64,000 nucleotides of DNA, taken from assembly GCF_011761265.1 (NCBI RefSeq), contig NZ_JAAOZB010000001.1:1178001-1242000 (forward strand), given 5' to 3'. The stretch comes from Microbacterium halimionae. GTDB taxonomy: Bacteria > Actinomycetota > Actinomycetes > Actinomycetales > Microbacteriaceae. A program made the translations under genes and the position numbers. Positions 8,360-15,298 of this stretch are shown here, piece by piece. The notes beneath the pieces are model-generated. The model was not told the origin of the DNA, ran no database searches, and was given only the letters and a program-made list of their open reading frames with translations. Numbering within the stretch: the first letter of the stretch is position 1; each line of letters opens with the position of its first letter.

Positions 8360-9199
8360 ATGTCTGACACCGATGCACCCGCAGCAGAAGCCCCTCTCGA
8401 GGGCACGGATGCGGCCCCCGACCCCGATCGCGAGCTGCGGCGCGCCCGACGCCGGTCACGCCGGGGCTCAGGGCGGAATGGTTGGCGCGACGGCGGAAAA
8501 TCGGTCGTCGGCTGGGGTTGGGAGATTGTCGGCTGGGTCGTTATCGCCCTCGGCATCGGTGTGCTCGTCGGTACTGCTGCCAACCAGTTCATCGGAGGAG
8601 TAGGAGGCGCCATCCTCGGCACCGCCGCTATCTGGGTGAGCATGTTCGTGCCGATCGCACTGGCATTCACCCGCTCTGTGCCGCGCGGATTGCTGAAGTT
8701 TCGCCCCATCGATGTGCTCTACGGAATCGTGATCGGTGGCGCTCTTCGTCTCGCCCAGGGTGTGCTCGAAATGGCCGCCGGCGGCAACGGCGCTTTCCCG
8801 TCGTACGGCTCGCTCTCGGGGAGCTGGTGGATTACCGACCTCGTCGGTCCGGTCGTCATCTCGCCGCTGCTCGAAGAGTTCTTCTTCCATGCTGTGCTGC
8901 TCATCGCGCTCTACAGTGCGTTGCGGCGGCTCATGGAATCGCGGATTTTGGCCGGCATATTCGCTGTGGTGATGGCATCCGGCGTGTTTGTTTTGGCGCA
9001 CGCACTCACGGCGACTCTCTCGTGGGATGCCGTTGTGGCCCTGTTGCTCGTCGGCCTCGTGAATGGAACGCTCGTCGTGCTGACAGGCCGTATCTGGGGT
9101 GCGGTGCTGGTGCACATCATGTTCAACGCGTCGTTCGTGGCGCTCGCGCTGGTTGGCACTGTGCTCGGCGCCAGCGGCGGCGGCGTCGTTCTGCAGTAG
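8360..9199 (+). CDS. CPBP-family intramembrane metalloprotease (CAAX-like), variant motif 1
   Basis: 279 residues from the ATG at 8360. An arginine-rich cytoplasmic N-terminus (about 1-45) is followed by roughly eight hydrophobic segments. The three CPBP/Abi motifs are recognisable as EEFFFH, FVLAH and HIMFN. Motif 1 normally reads EExxxR; here the arginine is replaced by histidine. Family members are membrane-embedded proteases or scaffolds with poorly known substrates. Starting at 8360 removes an upstream extension that lies inside the efe promoter region. Confidence 0.85.
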   Translation: MSDTDAPAAEAPLEGTDAAPDPDRELRRARRRSRRGSGRNGWRDGGKSVVGWGWEIVGWVVIALGIGVLVGTAANQFIGGVGGAILGTAAIWVSMFVPIALAFTRSVPRGLLKFRPIDVLYGIVIGGALRLAQGVLEMAAGGNGAFPSYGSLSGSWWITDLVGPVVISPLLEEFFFHAVLLIALYSALRRLMESRILAGIFAVVMASGVFVLAHALTATLSWDAVVALLLVGLVNGTLVVLTGRIWGAVLVHIMFNASFVALALVGTVLGASGGGVVLQ

Positions 9200-9267
9200 C
9201 GCTCCGTTCCCGTCTCGTTCGTTTCGTTCGTCTCGCGTCCCGCGGTGCGCGGCGACCCGCCTTCTTC

Positions 9268-9331
9268 TCGCGACTTGCCCGTTTTTGTGGGTACTTTGCG
9301 TCACGCACCCACAAAAACGGGCAAGTCACGA
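9268..9331. repeat. 64-bp inverted-repeat element, family A copy 1
   Basis: Arms of 25 bp (9268-9292 and 9307-9331) pair at 24 of 25 positions around a 14-bp spacer. The arm core is ACTTGCCCG followed by a T-rich stretch and GTGGGT. It lies between two plus-strand genes, 68 bp after the protease stop. Confidence 0.88.
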
Positions 9332-9497
9332 GGGTTTGGGGCACGCAAGCGACCGGATGCCGTGGCTCGGCGCCGCGCATGGCGCGTGGCTCGGCGCACG
9401 CATGGCGCGTGGCTCAGCGCACGGCGCCGGCGGTGCGCACCGGGCCGCCGGCGCGCTCGGGGCGCCGCGCATGTTTCGAGACCGGGCGCCGGGCAGG
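9332..9497. repeat. GC-rich intergenic stretch with a 23-bp tandem duplication
   Basis: A 23-bp unit beginning CGCATGGCGCGTGGCTC occurs at 9376-9398 and again at 9399-9421 with one change, followed by a decayed remnant. No gene or clear regulatory site is visible until the promoter at 9498. Confidence 0.6.
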
Positions 9498-9503
9498 TAG
9501 CGT
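9498..9503 (+). promoter_or_regulatory. Leaderless -10 hexamer for the malate/lactate dehydrogenase-like gene
   Basis: TAGCGT is followed by exactly 6 nt and then the ATG at 9510, and there is no Shine-Dalgarno sequence. Confidence 0.6.
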
Positions 9504-9509
9504 CAGACC

Positions 9510-10577
9510 ATGGATGTTGCGGTACTGGGAGCAACGGGCGATATTGGGCGAGCGATCTGCTCGGAGCTCATCGAACGGCGTGTGCTTCGCCCCACGTCAC
9601 GTTTGCAACTCGTAGGTCGTGCCGGGGGAGCGTCGGGGCGTGCCGCCCACGGGCTGCGCGTCGACCTCATCGACGCCCACGATGAGCACGCGCCACTGAT
9701 CGACGTTGCTACGTCGCCCGACGAGGTAGTCGCCGACGTGATCGTCTTCGCCGCGGGTCAGACGATTCCGACCGGCACCGGACGCGTCGTTGACCGCGAT
9801 GGACTCGCGGCCCAAAACCTTGCCATCTTTCAGGACTACGCCGCAGCGATCGCCGAAAACGGCAGTGGACACGAAGTGGTTGTCGTGGTGTCGAACCCCG
9901 TCGAGCTTGGCGTTGCGATCGTGGCCGAGCAGATCGGGCGGCACCGGGTCATCGGTATGGGCGCGTGGCTTGATACGCTCCGCTTTCGCCGCGAGATCGC
10001 ATCGGCCCTCGGCATCCGTCGTCAACGCGTGAGCGGATTCGTCGGCGGACAGCACGGCGATGGCGCTGTGCCGCTGTGGTCGAGCGTGCACTTGCGCGGG
10101 CTCGATGTGGCAGAACGCCGCGATGTGATCGCGAGGCTGCGTGGACCACGCACACTCGCAAGTTTTGCCGCTGAAATCGCCGACGCGAAAGCACAGCTCG
10201 CGGCGGTTGAGACCGACGATATTGCGGCAGCATTTGCGTTGACCGACTCGTGGGCTCCCGACCTGCAGGCTGTCGTCCGCCCGTACTTGACGCATCAGTC
10301 CGGTGCGAAAACAGCGTTCGGTACGGCGAGCGCAACCGTCGATCTCGTTGACACCCTGCTCGATGGGCGCGAGATCGTCGTTGCCGGTCAGGTGATGCTC
10401 GACGGCGAAATTTCGTTACAAGGCTCGCCCTGGCGCGGCCCGATGGGAGTGCCTGTCGTGTTGGGTCCCGACGGCTGGCGAAATGTGTTGCTCGAAGACC
10501 TGGCTGAAGACGAAGAAGAGCGCCTGGCTGCGGTTGGGCACCACGTCAACAGTGCAATCGAGGGGTGGACGAGATGA
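9510..10577 (+). CDS. Malate/lactate dehydrogenase-family NAD-dependent oxidoreductase
   Basis: A 355-residue protein starting VAVLGATGDIGRAI, a Rossmann dinucleotide site. The LDH/MDH catalytic set is visible: the substrate loop IPTGTGRVVDRDGL, VVVSNPVE for the Asn, DTLRFR for the Asp-Arg pair, and GGQHGDGAVPLWS for the proton-acceptor His. It is therefore probably an active 2-hydroxyacid dehydrogenase. It is more divergent than a housekeeping malate dehydrogenase, so the substrate is uncertain. Its stop overlaps the start of an ACT-domain gene (ATGA), so translation is coupled. Confidence 0.8.
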   Translation: MDVAVLGATGDIGRAICSELIERRVLRPTSRLQLVGRAGGASGRAAHGLRVDLIDAHDEHAPLIDVATSPDEVVADVIVFAAGQTIPTGTGRVVDRDGLAAQNLAIFQDYAAAIAENGSGHEVVVVVSNPVELGVAIVAEQIGRHRVIGMGAWLDTLRFRREIASALGIRRQRVSGFVGGQHGDGAVPLWSSVHLRGLDVAERRDVIARLRGPRTLASFAAEIADAKAQLAAVETDDIAAAFALTDSWAPDLQAVVRPYLTHQSGAKTAFGTASATVDLVDTLLDGREIVVAGQVMLDGEISLQGSPWRGPMGVPVVLGPDGWRNVLLEDLAEDEEERLAAVGHHVNSAIEGWTR

Positions 10578-10963
10578 CGACCGACATCAATGACCGTTGG
10601 GTGGCGTTCGTCACCGTCGCCGACCGCAGCGGCACAGTGACGGGGCTCGCGAACATGTTTTCAACCCGAGGAGTGAGCTTCGAATCGTTCCATACCCTGT
10701 CGGTACGCGACGGAGTCGGGCGAATGTCGATCACTTTTCGTGGCAGCGAACGTCTCGCGCGCGTGCTCATTCGGACGCTTGAACGGCTCGACGTCGTGCG
10801 CTCGGTGCAACTCGAAAACACAAGTGATGAACGCGTACGCGCAATCGCCGTGCTCGGCAGCTCCGTGATCATCGGGCCCTTCGCCGATGTGGAGGCTCAA
10901 CTCGACGAGGCGCTCGCCGAGGGCGAGACTCTCGTGGCTTTCACCGTGCTGCCTCCGGAATAG
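10574..10963 (+). CDS. ACT-domain protein, acetolactate synthase small subunit-like
   Basis: A 129-residue protein whose first 75 residues (WVAFVTVADRSGTVTGLANMFSTRG onward) form an ACT domain like that of the IlvH/IlvN regulatory subunit. The remaining part is unlike IlvH. ACT domains bind amino acids as allosteric effectors. The ATG at 10574 has GAGGGG 8 nt upstream and overlaps the dehydrogenase stop, so the two proteins are made together. Its role as a regulatory partner of that enzyme is inference. Confidence 0.72.
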   Translation: MTTDINDRWVAFVTVADRSGTVTGLANMFSTRGVSFESFHTLSVRDGVGRMSITFRGSERLARVLIRTLERLDVVRSVQLENTSDERVRAIAVLGSSVIIGPFADVEAQLDEALAEGETLVAFTVLPPE

Positions 10964-11057
10964 GTCGCTGCCGCGCGCGTGCCTCGTGCTCGTGCCTTGT
11001 GCTCGCACCCCCACTTATGCTCGTGCCTTGTGCTCGCTGACGTGCCCGTTCTCGTGC

Positions 11058-11121
11058 TCGCGACTTGCCCGAATTTGTGGGTGCGAGGCGGGTTTAACCC
11101 ACAAAAACGGGCAAGTCGCGA
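11058..11121. repeat. 64-bp inverted-repeat element, family A copy 2
   Basis: 25-bp arms at 11058-11082 and 11097-11121 around a 14-bp spacer, the same layout as copy 1. The left arm has GAATTTGTGGGT where the right arm complement has GTTTTTGTGGGT. It lies between the convergent ACT-domain and FAD-oxidoreductase genes. The upstream flank (10976-11056) is a decayed CTCGTGCCTTGTG tandem repeat. Confidence 0.88.
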
Positions 11122-11203
11122 GTGGGAAAAAGGGATGCCGCGGCCCAGGGCCCGGGTCGGGGCGTGGGCTCAGCGCCCGGGCGACGGGCTCAGGGTGCGG
11201 GGC

Positions 11204-12580
11204 TCAGGGGCGAGTGCGTGCGGCGCGGGACCAAGCCTGCGTCGCGACCTGGACAGCGTCCCAGGGGGAACCGAGGGGCGGGGTATACGACAGATCGAGG
11301 TCGCTCACCTGCTCCACGGTGAGCCCGGCAAACAGCGCCGTTGCGTAGGTGTCGACGCGCTTCGCGGTCTCCGTTCCGAGACGCCCAACGAGTTGAGCAC
11401 CGAGCAGCTGGCCCGTGCCCGCATCGCCCGTGATGCGGATGCTGATGGGCTGCGCACCGGGGTAATACCGCTTGTGGTCGTCAGCGATCGCCTGGGTCGT
11501 CAGCGGGGTGAAGCCGGCTGCGGCCGCCTCATCGTGCCGCAAACCTGTGCGGGATGCGACCAGGTCGAAGACCTTGACCACCTGAGTTCCGACCGACCCC
11601 GCGAACTGCGCCTGGCCGCCCAGCGCGTTTTCGCCCGCAACGCGCCCCTGCTTATGTGCCGTCGTGCCGAGGGGGAGATACGTGAGCCCGAGCAACCTGT
11701 GATGTGTGGCGACGCCGTCTCCGGCTGCGTACACATGGGGGAGCCCGGTGCGCATCTGGGTATCGACGGACACGGCACCCGCCGGCCCGAGGGTGGCCCC
11801 GGCATCCGCCAACAACGCCGTGTTGGGGCGAACGCCCACGACCGCGAGCACGACTTCGGCAGAATGAGCGACCCGGATGCCACCGCGCTCAGCGTGCACG
11901 GTCAGCCCGCCGTCGCTCTTCTCGACTCCGTGCACCACAGTGTTGGTGTGCACCTCGACGCCGTGGTCGGTGAGTTCGGAATGCACGAGCGCGCCGAGCT
12001 CGGGGTCGAGGGTCGAGAGCACCTCGGGCCCACGCTGGAGCTGAGTGACCTGGATGCCGCGGGCGGTGAATCCCTCGGCCATTTCGAGTCCGACGTAGCC
12101 GGCGCCGATGATGATGGCCGTCTTCGGCGCGTGCTCGGTGAGAAACCGCTCGAGCGTGAAGGTGTCGCCCATCGAGTGGATGACGTGCACGCCATCTTCG
12201 GGGGTGAGGTCGTCGAGCCCCTGGATGCCCGCGTATGACGGCAGGGCGCCCGTGCCGACGATCAGCTCGTCGTAGGCGATGTTCGACAGCTGGCCGTTCT
12301 CATCGCGCACGGCCAGCTGCTGGCCGGCGACATCGATCGACGTAGCGAACGTGTTGAGACGCAGGTTCATGCCGGTTGCTTCGAGGTCTGCGTGCGTGCG
12401 GTGCGCGAGCGACTGCCACGGCGCGACTTCTCCCGAGAAGTAATACGGGATGCCGCAGATCGAAAAGTTCGGATACGCATCTGCCACGACAACAGTGACG
12501 TCAACGGACGGGTCAAGTTCGCGGGCGCGGAGCGCGGCGGAGATGCCGGCGTCACTACCGCCGATGGCGACGAGGTGCAT
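11204..12580 (-). CDS. FAD-dependent pyridine nucleotide-disulfide oxidoreductase, CoA-disulfide reductase-like
   Basis: A 458-residue flavoprotein. The N-terminal FAD site is AIGGSDAGISAALRA, and a single redox cysteine (Cys42 in NFSICGIPYY) matches the CoA-disulfide reductase / NADH oxidase subgroup. The NAD(P) site is IIIGAGYVGLEMAEG, followed by AAGDGVA for the second FAD contact and a C-terminal dimerisation domain. It starts 1 nt after the aquaporin stop, so it belongs to the arsenic-type locus, where it may supply reducing equivalents or a redox partner; that role is inference. Confidence 0.85.
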   Translation of the reverse strand: MHLVAIGGSDAGISAALRARELDPSVDVTVVVADAYPNFSICGIPYYFSGEVAPWQSLAHRTHADLEATGMNLRLNTFATSIDVAGQQLAVRDENGQLSNIAYDELIVGTGALPSYAGIQGLDDLTPEDGVHVIHSMGDTFTLERFLTEHAPKTAIIIGAGYVGLEMAEGFTARGIQVTQLQRGPEVLSTLDPELGALVHSELTDHGVEVHTNTVVHGVEKSDGGLTVHAERGGIRVAHSAEVVLAVVGVRPNTALLADAGATLGPAGAVSVDTQMRTGLPHVYAAGDGVATHHRLLGLTYLPLGTTAHKQGRVAGENALGGQAQFAGSVGTQVVKVFDLVASRTGLRHDEAAAAGFTPLTTQAIADDHKRYYPGAQPISIRITGDAGTGQLLGAQLVGRLGTETAKRVDTYATALFAGLTVEQVSDLDLSYTPPLGSPWDAVQVATQAWSRAARTRP

Positions 12581-12581
12581 G

Positions 12582-13310
12582 TCAGTCCTTTGGTTCGGGT
12601 TCGTGGGGGATCACCATGTCGTCCGCGGCGCGGTCGGCATGTGGGAAAAGTGCGATGGCAAGGAGTGCGCCGATGGCTCCGCCGATGAGCTGTGCGGCGA
12701 TGAAAGGGAGCACGGATGCGGGGGCAATGCCGGCGAACGAATCGCTGAAAATTCGGCCGATGGTCACAGCCGGGTTGGCGAACGAGGTTGAGCTCGTGAA
12801 CCAGTACGCGGCGCCGATGTATGCCCCGATTGCGGGCGCTGCGGCTGATGTTTGTCCGGTGCGCGCAAGTGCGATGATGAGCAAAATGAGGCCCGCTGTC
12901 GCAACGACCTCGGCGAGAAAAGTCGCCGGCGTTGCACGGTCGGTTGTCGAAAGCGCTGTCGGCAGCGCGAACATCGCGTTGGCAAGAACCGCGCCCGCAA
13001 TGCCGCCCGTGATCTGCGCGACGAGGTAGATCGCTGTCGTCGGAAGCGACAACCCGGTGTGGTGTCTCCGACCGAGAGCTGCGTCAACAAGAGACACGAC
13101 GGGATTGAAGTGCGCGCCCGAGATGCGTCCGAACATGAGGATCAGCACGGCGAGGCCGAGTGCGGTGGCGATGCTGTTGGCGAGAAGCTGCACTCCGACG
13201 TCTTCTGACAGCTGCTCGGCGGCGATGCCCGAACCCACCACAATCGTCACCAGCATGCCGGTGCCGAGAGACTCGGCCACCGCTCGGCGGATCGTCGGGA
13301 CAAAATTCAC
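12582..13310 (-). CDS. aqpS: MIP-family aquaporin/glyceroporin, probable arsenite channel
   Basis: A six-helix channel protein of 242 residues with both NPA-type boxes: HFNPVVSL (the first box altered to NPV) and FANPAVTIGR. GTG at 13310 is preferred because AGGAG lies 6 nt upstream; an earlier in-frame GTG at 13337 lies inside the operator. Its position divergent from an ArsR-ArsC fusion matches AqpS-type channels that let As(OH)3 leave the cell after arsenate reduction. The specific symbol is an inference from context. Confidence 0.82.
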   Translation of the reverse strand: MNFVPTIRRAVAESLGTGMLVTIVVGSGIAAEQLSEDVGVQLLANSIATALGLAVLILMFGRISGAHFNPVVSLVDAALGRRHHTGLSLPTTAIYLVAQITGGIAGAVLANAMFALPTALSTTDRATPATFLAEVVATAGLILLIIALARTGQTSAAAPAIGAYIGAAYWFTSSTSFANPAVTIGRIFSDSFAGIAPASVLPFIAAQLIGGAIGALLAIALFPHADRAADDMVIPHEPEPKD

Positions 13311-13337
13311 TGGGGCTCCTCGGCTTGACGCACTCAC

Positions 13338-13363
13338 ATTACCTCAGTGATGATTGAGGTAAT
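13338..13363. promoter_or_regulatory. Probable ArsR-type operator between aqpS and the ArsR-ArsC fusion gene
   Basis: Perfect 9-bp inverted repeat ATTACCTCA-N8-TGAGGTAAT. It reaches the first two bases of the ATG at 13362 and lies 28 bp from the aqpS start, so one dimer could repress both divergent genes. Confidence 0.75.
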
Positions 13364-14054
13364 GAACGAACAGGTGAATTCTCTTGCGGCGAGAGCGGCA
13401 CGTCACGCGGCTCTGGGCGAGCCCGCGCGGTTGCGCCTTCTCGACCTGCTCACGCTCGGCGACCTGTCGCCCACCGAAGTACGCGAGCGCCTCGGTATGA
13501 CCTCCAACCTTGTGTCGCACCATCTCGGCGTGCTCGAAACAGCCGGCCTCATCACGCGCACAAGGTCCGAAGGCGATGCGCGCCGGAGCTATGTTTCGCT
13601 CCGCCGCGAAGCACTCACGCACCTCGCGCCATCGGCGGATGCTGCGGCTCACCGTGTCGTGTTCGTCTGCACCGCAAACTCGGCACGGTCGCAGCTGGCT
13701 GAAATGCTGTGGCGCACACAGAGCAGTGTGCCCGCGGCATCCGCTGGCACGCACCCGGCCCCCGCCGTTGCCGCGGGAGCGGTGCGCGCAGCGATCCGCC
13801 ACGGGATGAACCTTGGCGACGCGACACCCCGCAGCGTCGCCGACGTCGTCCGGGACACAGACCTCGTCATCACTGTGTGCGACAGTGCCTACGAGGAGCG
13901 TGCTTATGAAGAGCGTGCGGCGCGGGTATCAGCCCCGCTGCATTGGTCGGTGCCCGACCCGGTGCGCGTCGGAACTGACGATGCCTTCGACGCCGCTTAC
14001 GACGATCTGATGCGCCGTGTTGCGGAATTTGCGCCCCGCATCCGGGTCTCGTAA
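13362..14054 (+). CDS. ArsR-type repressor fused to ArsC-type arsenate reductase
   Basis: A 230-residue two-domain protein. Residues 1-88 are a winged helix-turn-helix of the ArsR type (LSPTEVRERLGMTSNLVSHHL). Residues 97-230 are a low-molecular-weight phosphatase fold of the ArsC type, with the P-loop C103-TANSA-R109. ATG 13362 is preferred over the upstream starts at 13347 and 13350 because those lie within the operator. The DNA-binding half has no cysteine, so the usual ArsR metalloid site is absent. It is divergent from aqpS and the FAD reductase. Confidence 0.88.
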   Translation: MNEQVNSLAARAARHAALGEPARLRLLDLLTLGDLSPTEVRERLGMTSNLVSHHLGVLETAGLITRTRSEGDARRSYVSLRREALTHLAPSADAAAHRVVFVCTANSARSQLAEMLWRTQSSVPAASAGTHPAPAVAAGAVRAAIRHGMNLGDATPRSVADVVRDTDLVITVCDSAYEERAYEERAARVSAPLHWSVPDPVRVGTDDAFDAAYDDLMRRVAEFAPRIRVS

Positions 14055-14067
14055 AAGCGCCGTCGCG

Positions 14068-14337
14068 TTACAGGCTGAGCTGCATGAGCGCCGCACTCAG
14101 CGCATCGGTGCTGGTGTCTTGTGACAGTGCCATGTAGACGAGAACGGCGGCGCCCGCCGCGATCATCGCGAGACCGAGGAATGCCCACCAGGGGGTTCCG
14201 GGGCGGCGCGGCGGCTTACGCGAGGACTTATGCCGTCGCGGAGGTGGCGACGGCATAGGCGCGGGCGAAGGTACGGGCGTTGTGCGCGTGCGGTGGAAGA
14301 TGGACGACGTCGAGAGAACTGACTCAACAGCAAGCAT
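14068..14337 (-). CDS. Small hypothetical protein with one transmembrane segment
   Basis: Probable 89-residue protein starting MLAVESVLSTSS. A proline- and arginine-rich region (about 15-55, with PSPAPMPSPPPRRHK) is followed by a single hydrophobic helix (WAFLGLAMIAAGAAVLVYMAL) and a short tail. A GGGA sequence about 10 nt upstream of the ATG could serve as ribosome-binding site; an in-frame TTG lies at 14352. I do not recognise a family. It is convergent with the ArsR-ArsC gene, 13 nt away. Confidence 0.55.
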   Translation of the reverse strand: MLAVESVLSTSSIFHRTRTTPVPSPAPMPSPPPRRHKSSRKPPRRPGTPWWAFLGLAMIAAGAAVLVYMALSQDTSTDALSAALMQLSL

Positions 14338-14352
14338 GATCTCGTTTCCCAA

Positions 14353-14520
14353 AAGAGTTCGGGTGCAGCTGTGGTGTTACTTCGGAGACCAAAAGGTGTG
14401 GTCGTCACTGTTATAGCAGCGCAAGGTTTACGTCATGTTTCGCTTATGTGATCACTTTTCTTCGGGCGCGCTCACCCCCGCTCGTATGCCCGGTTCCTGC
14501 GCCCCCATTGCCAAAAACCC
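14353..14520. other. Divergent intergenic region, left part
   Basis: An AT-richer stretch (about 14375-14460) that probably holds the promoter of the small membrane protein gene. No gene was seen. The 64-bp element 14521-14584 follows, then 91 bp to the next gene. Confidence 0.35.
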
Positions 14521-14584
14521 CGCTGACTTGCCCGAATTTGCGGGTCGTGGGGCGTGCGCACCCGCAAATTCGGGCAAGTCGCGA
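14521..14584. repeat. 64-bp inverted-repeat element, family A copy 3
   Basis: 25-bp arms (14521-14545 and 14560-14584) with a 14-bp spacer. Both arms read ACTTGCCCGAATTTGCGGGT here, so a change from GTGGGT to GCGGGT is mirrored in the two arms and pairing is kept. It sits between divergent genes. Confidence 0.88.
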
Positions 14585-14675
14585 GGAGGAAGCGAGCTGT
14601 CGCGACCGCTTCTCGACTTCTCTGCGACGTTTCGCGTTCACCTCTTGTACCCGAAGTTGATAGGGCAGGGCCGAC

Positions 14676-15161
14676 ATGATCCGTGCAGACAACGGAGAGT
14701 CGGAGAGTGGGCGGGCGGCGATGGGGGCGACGCAGATCACATTCGCGACCTTTCGTGGACTCGACGAGCGAAAGCTGGACTCCTGGTGCCTCGCGGCAAA
14801 CACCGTGCGCGCCGCACACGAAGTTGCGTCAGTGCTCGACGCATATGAGCGGGCGACAATCGACGCGACCTATTGGCGATTGCATGCGCTGAATTCTCGC
14901 GAACTCGGCAGGTCGGTGCGGCTCTACTCGGGTCGTGAGCAGGCATTCGCTCACGTCGCCGAGATCCGGGATCGGCGCGACGAGTTGGTCGCGCACGCGT
15001 ATCCGTATTCGGCGGCGCGGCGCACAATCGGTTGGTATCTCACACTCGATGCGGAGCCCGTTGTGATGAGCGCACGCTCATACGAAAGTGCAAAGGTTGC
15101 CATGCGGGTTGCATCGGCCACCCCGGATCTCATGGTCAACCTCACTGAGCGTTGCTTCTAA
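14676..15161 (+). CDS. Hypothetical protein of unknown family
   Basis: A 161-residue, mainly soluble protein with no signal peptide or membrane helix. It is rich in Arg, Ala and Glu, and its central part (AANTVRAAHEVASVLDAYERATIDATYWRL, split here only by my reading) looks helical. I do not recognise it. An AGGG sequence lies about 8 nt upstream of the ATG. It is bracketed by two family A elements, one 91 bp upstream and one 14 bp after its stop. Confidence 0.6.
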   Translation: MIRADNGESESGRAAMGATQITFATFRGLDERKLDSWCLAANTVRAAHEVASVLDAYERATIDATYWRLHALNSRELGRSVRLYSGREQAFAHVAEIRDRRDELVAHAYPYSAARRTIGWYLTLDAEPVVMSARSYESAKVAMRVASATPDLMVNLTERCF

Positions 15162-15175
15162 ACCCCTAACCTTCA

Positions 15176-15239
15176 TCGCGACTTGCCCGTTTTTGAGGGT
15201 GCGCGACGCGAAACACCCACAAAAACGGGCAAGTCGCGA
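15176..15239. repeat. 64-bp inverted-repeat element, family A copy 4
   Basis: 25-bp arms (15176-15200 and 15215-15239), one mismatch, 14-bp spacer. It lies between two plus-strand genes, 14 bp after the stop of the unknown gene. Confidence 0.88.
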
Positions 15240-15298
15240 GTTGATGGCGGGGCACGTACGCTCGAAGTACCCACGCTCACCGCCGAGAGGAACCACGC

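Noticed and set aside
10979..12238. 419-codon plus-strand frame
   Set aside because: It runs antisense to the FAD oxidoreductase and through a repeat element, with no start context or domain.
14676..15161. Unknown gene as a transposase or recombinase moving the family A elements
   Set aside because: It has no recognisable HUH, DDE or serine/tyrosine recombinase motif; bracketing by elements alone does not show such a role.
9268..15239. The four similar inverted repeats as a CRISPR array
   Set aside because: Units are kilobases apart, palindromic and separated by genes; no cas genes are present.
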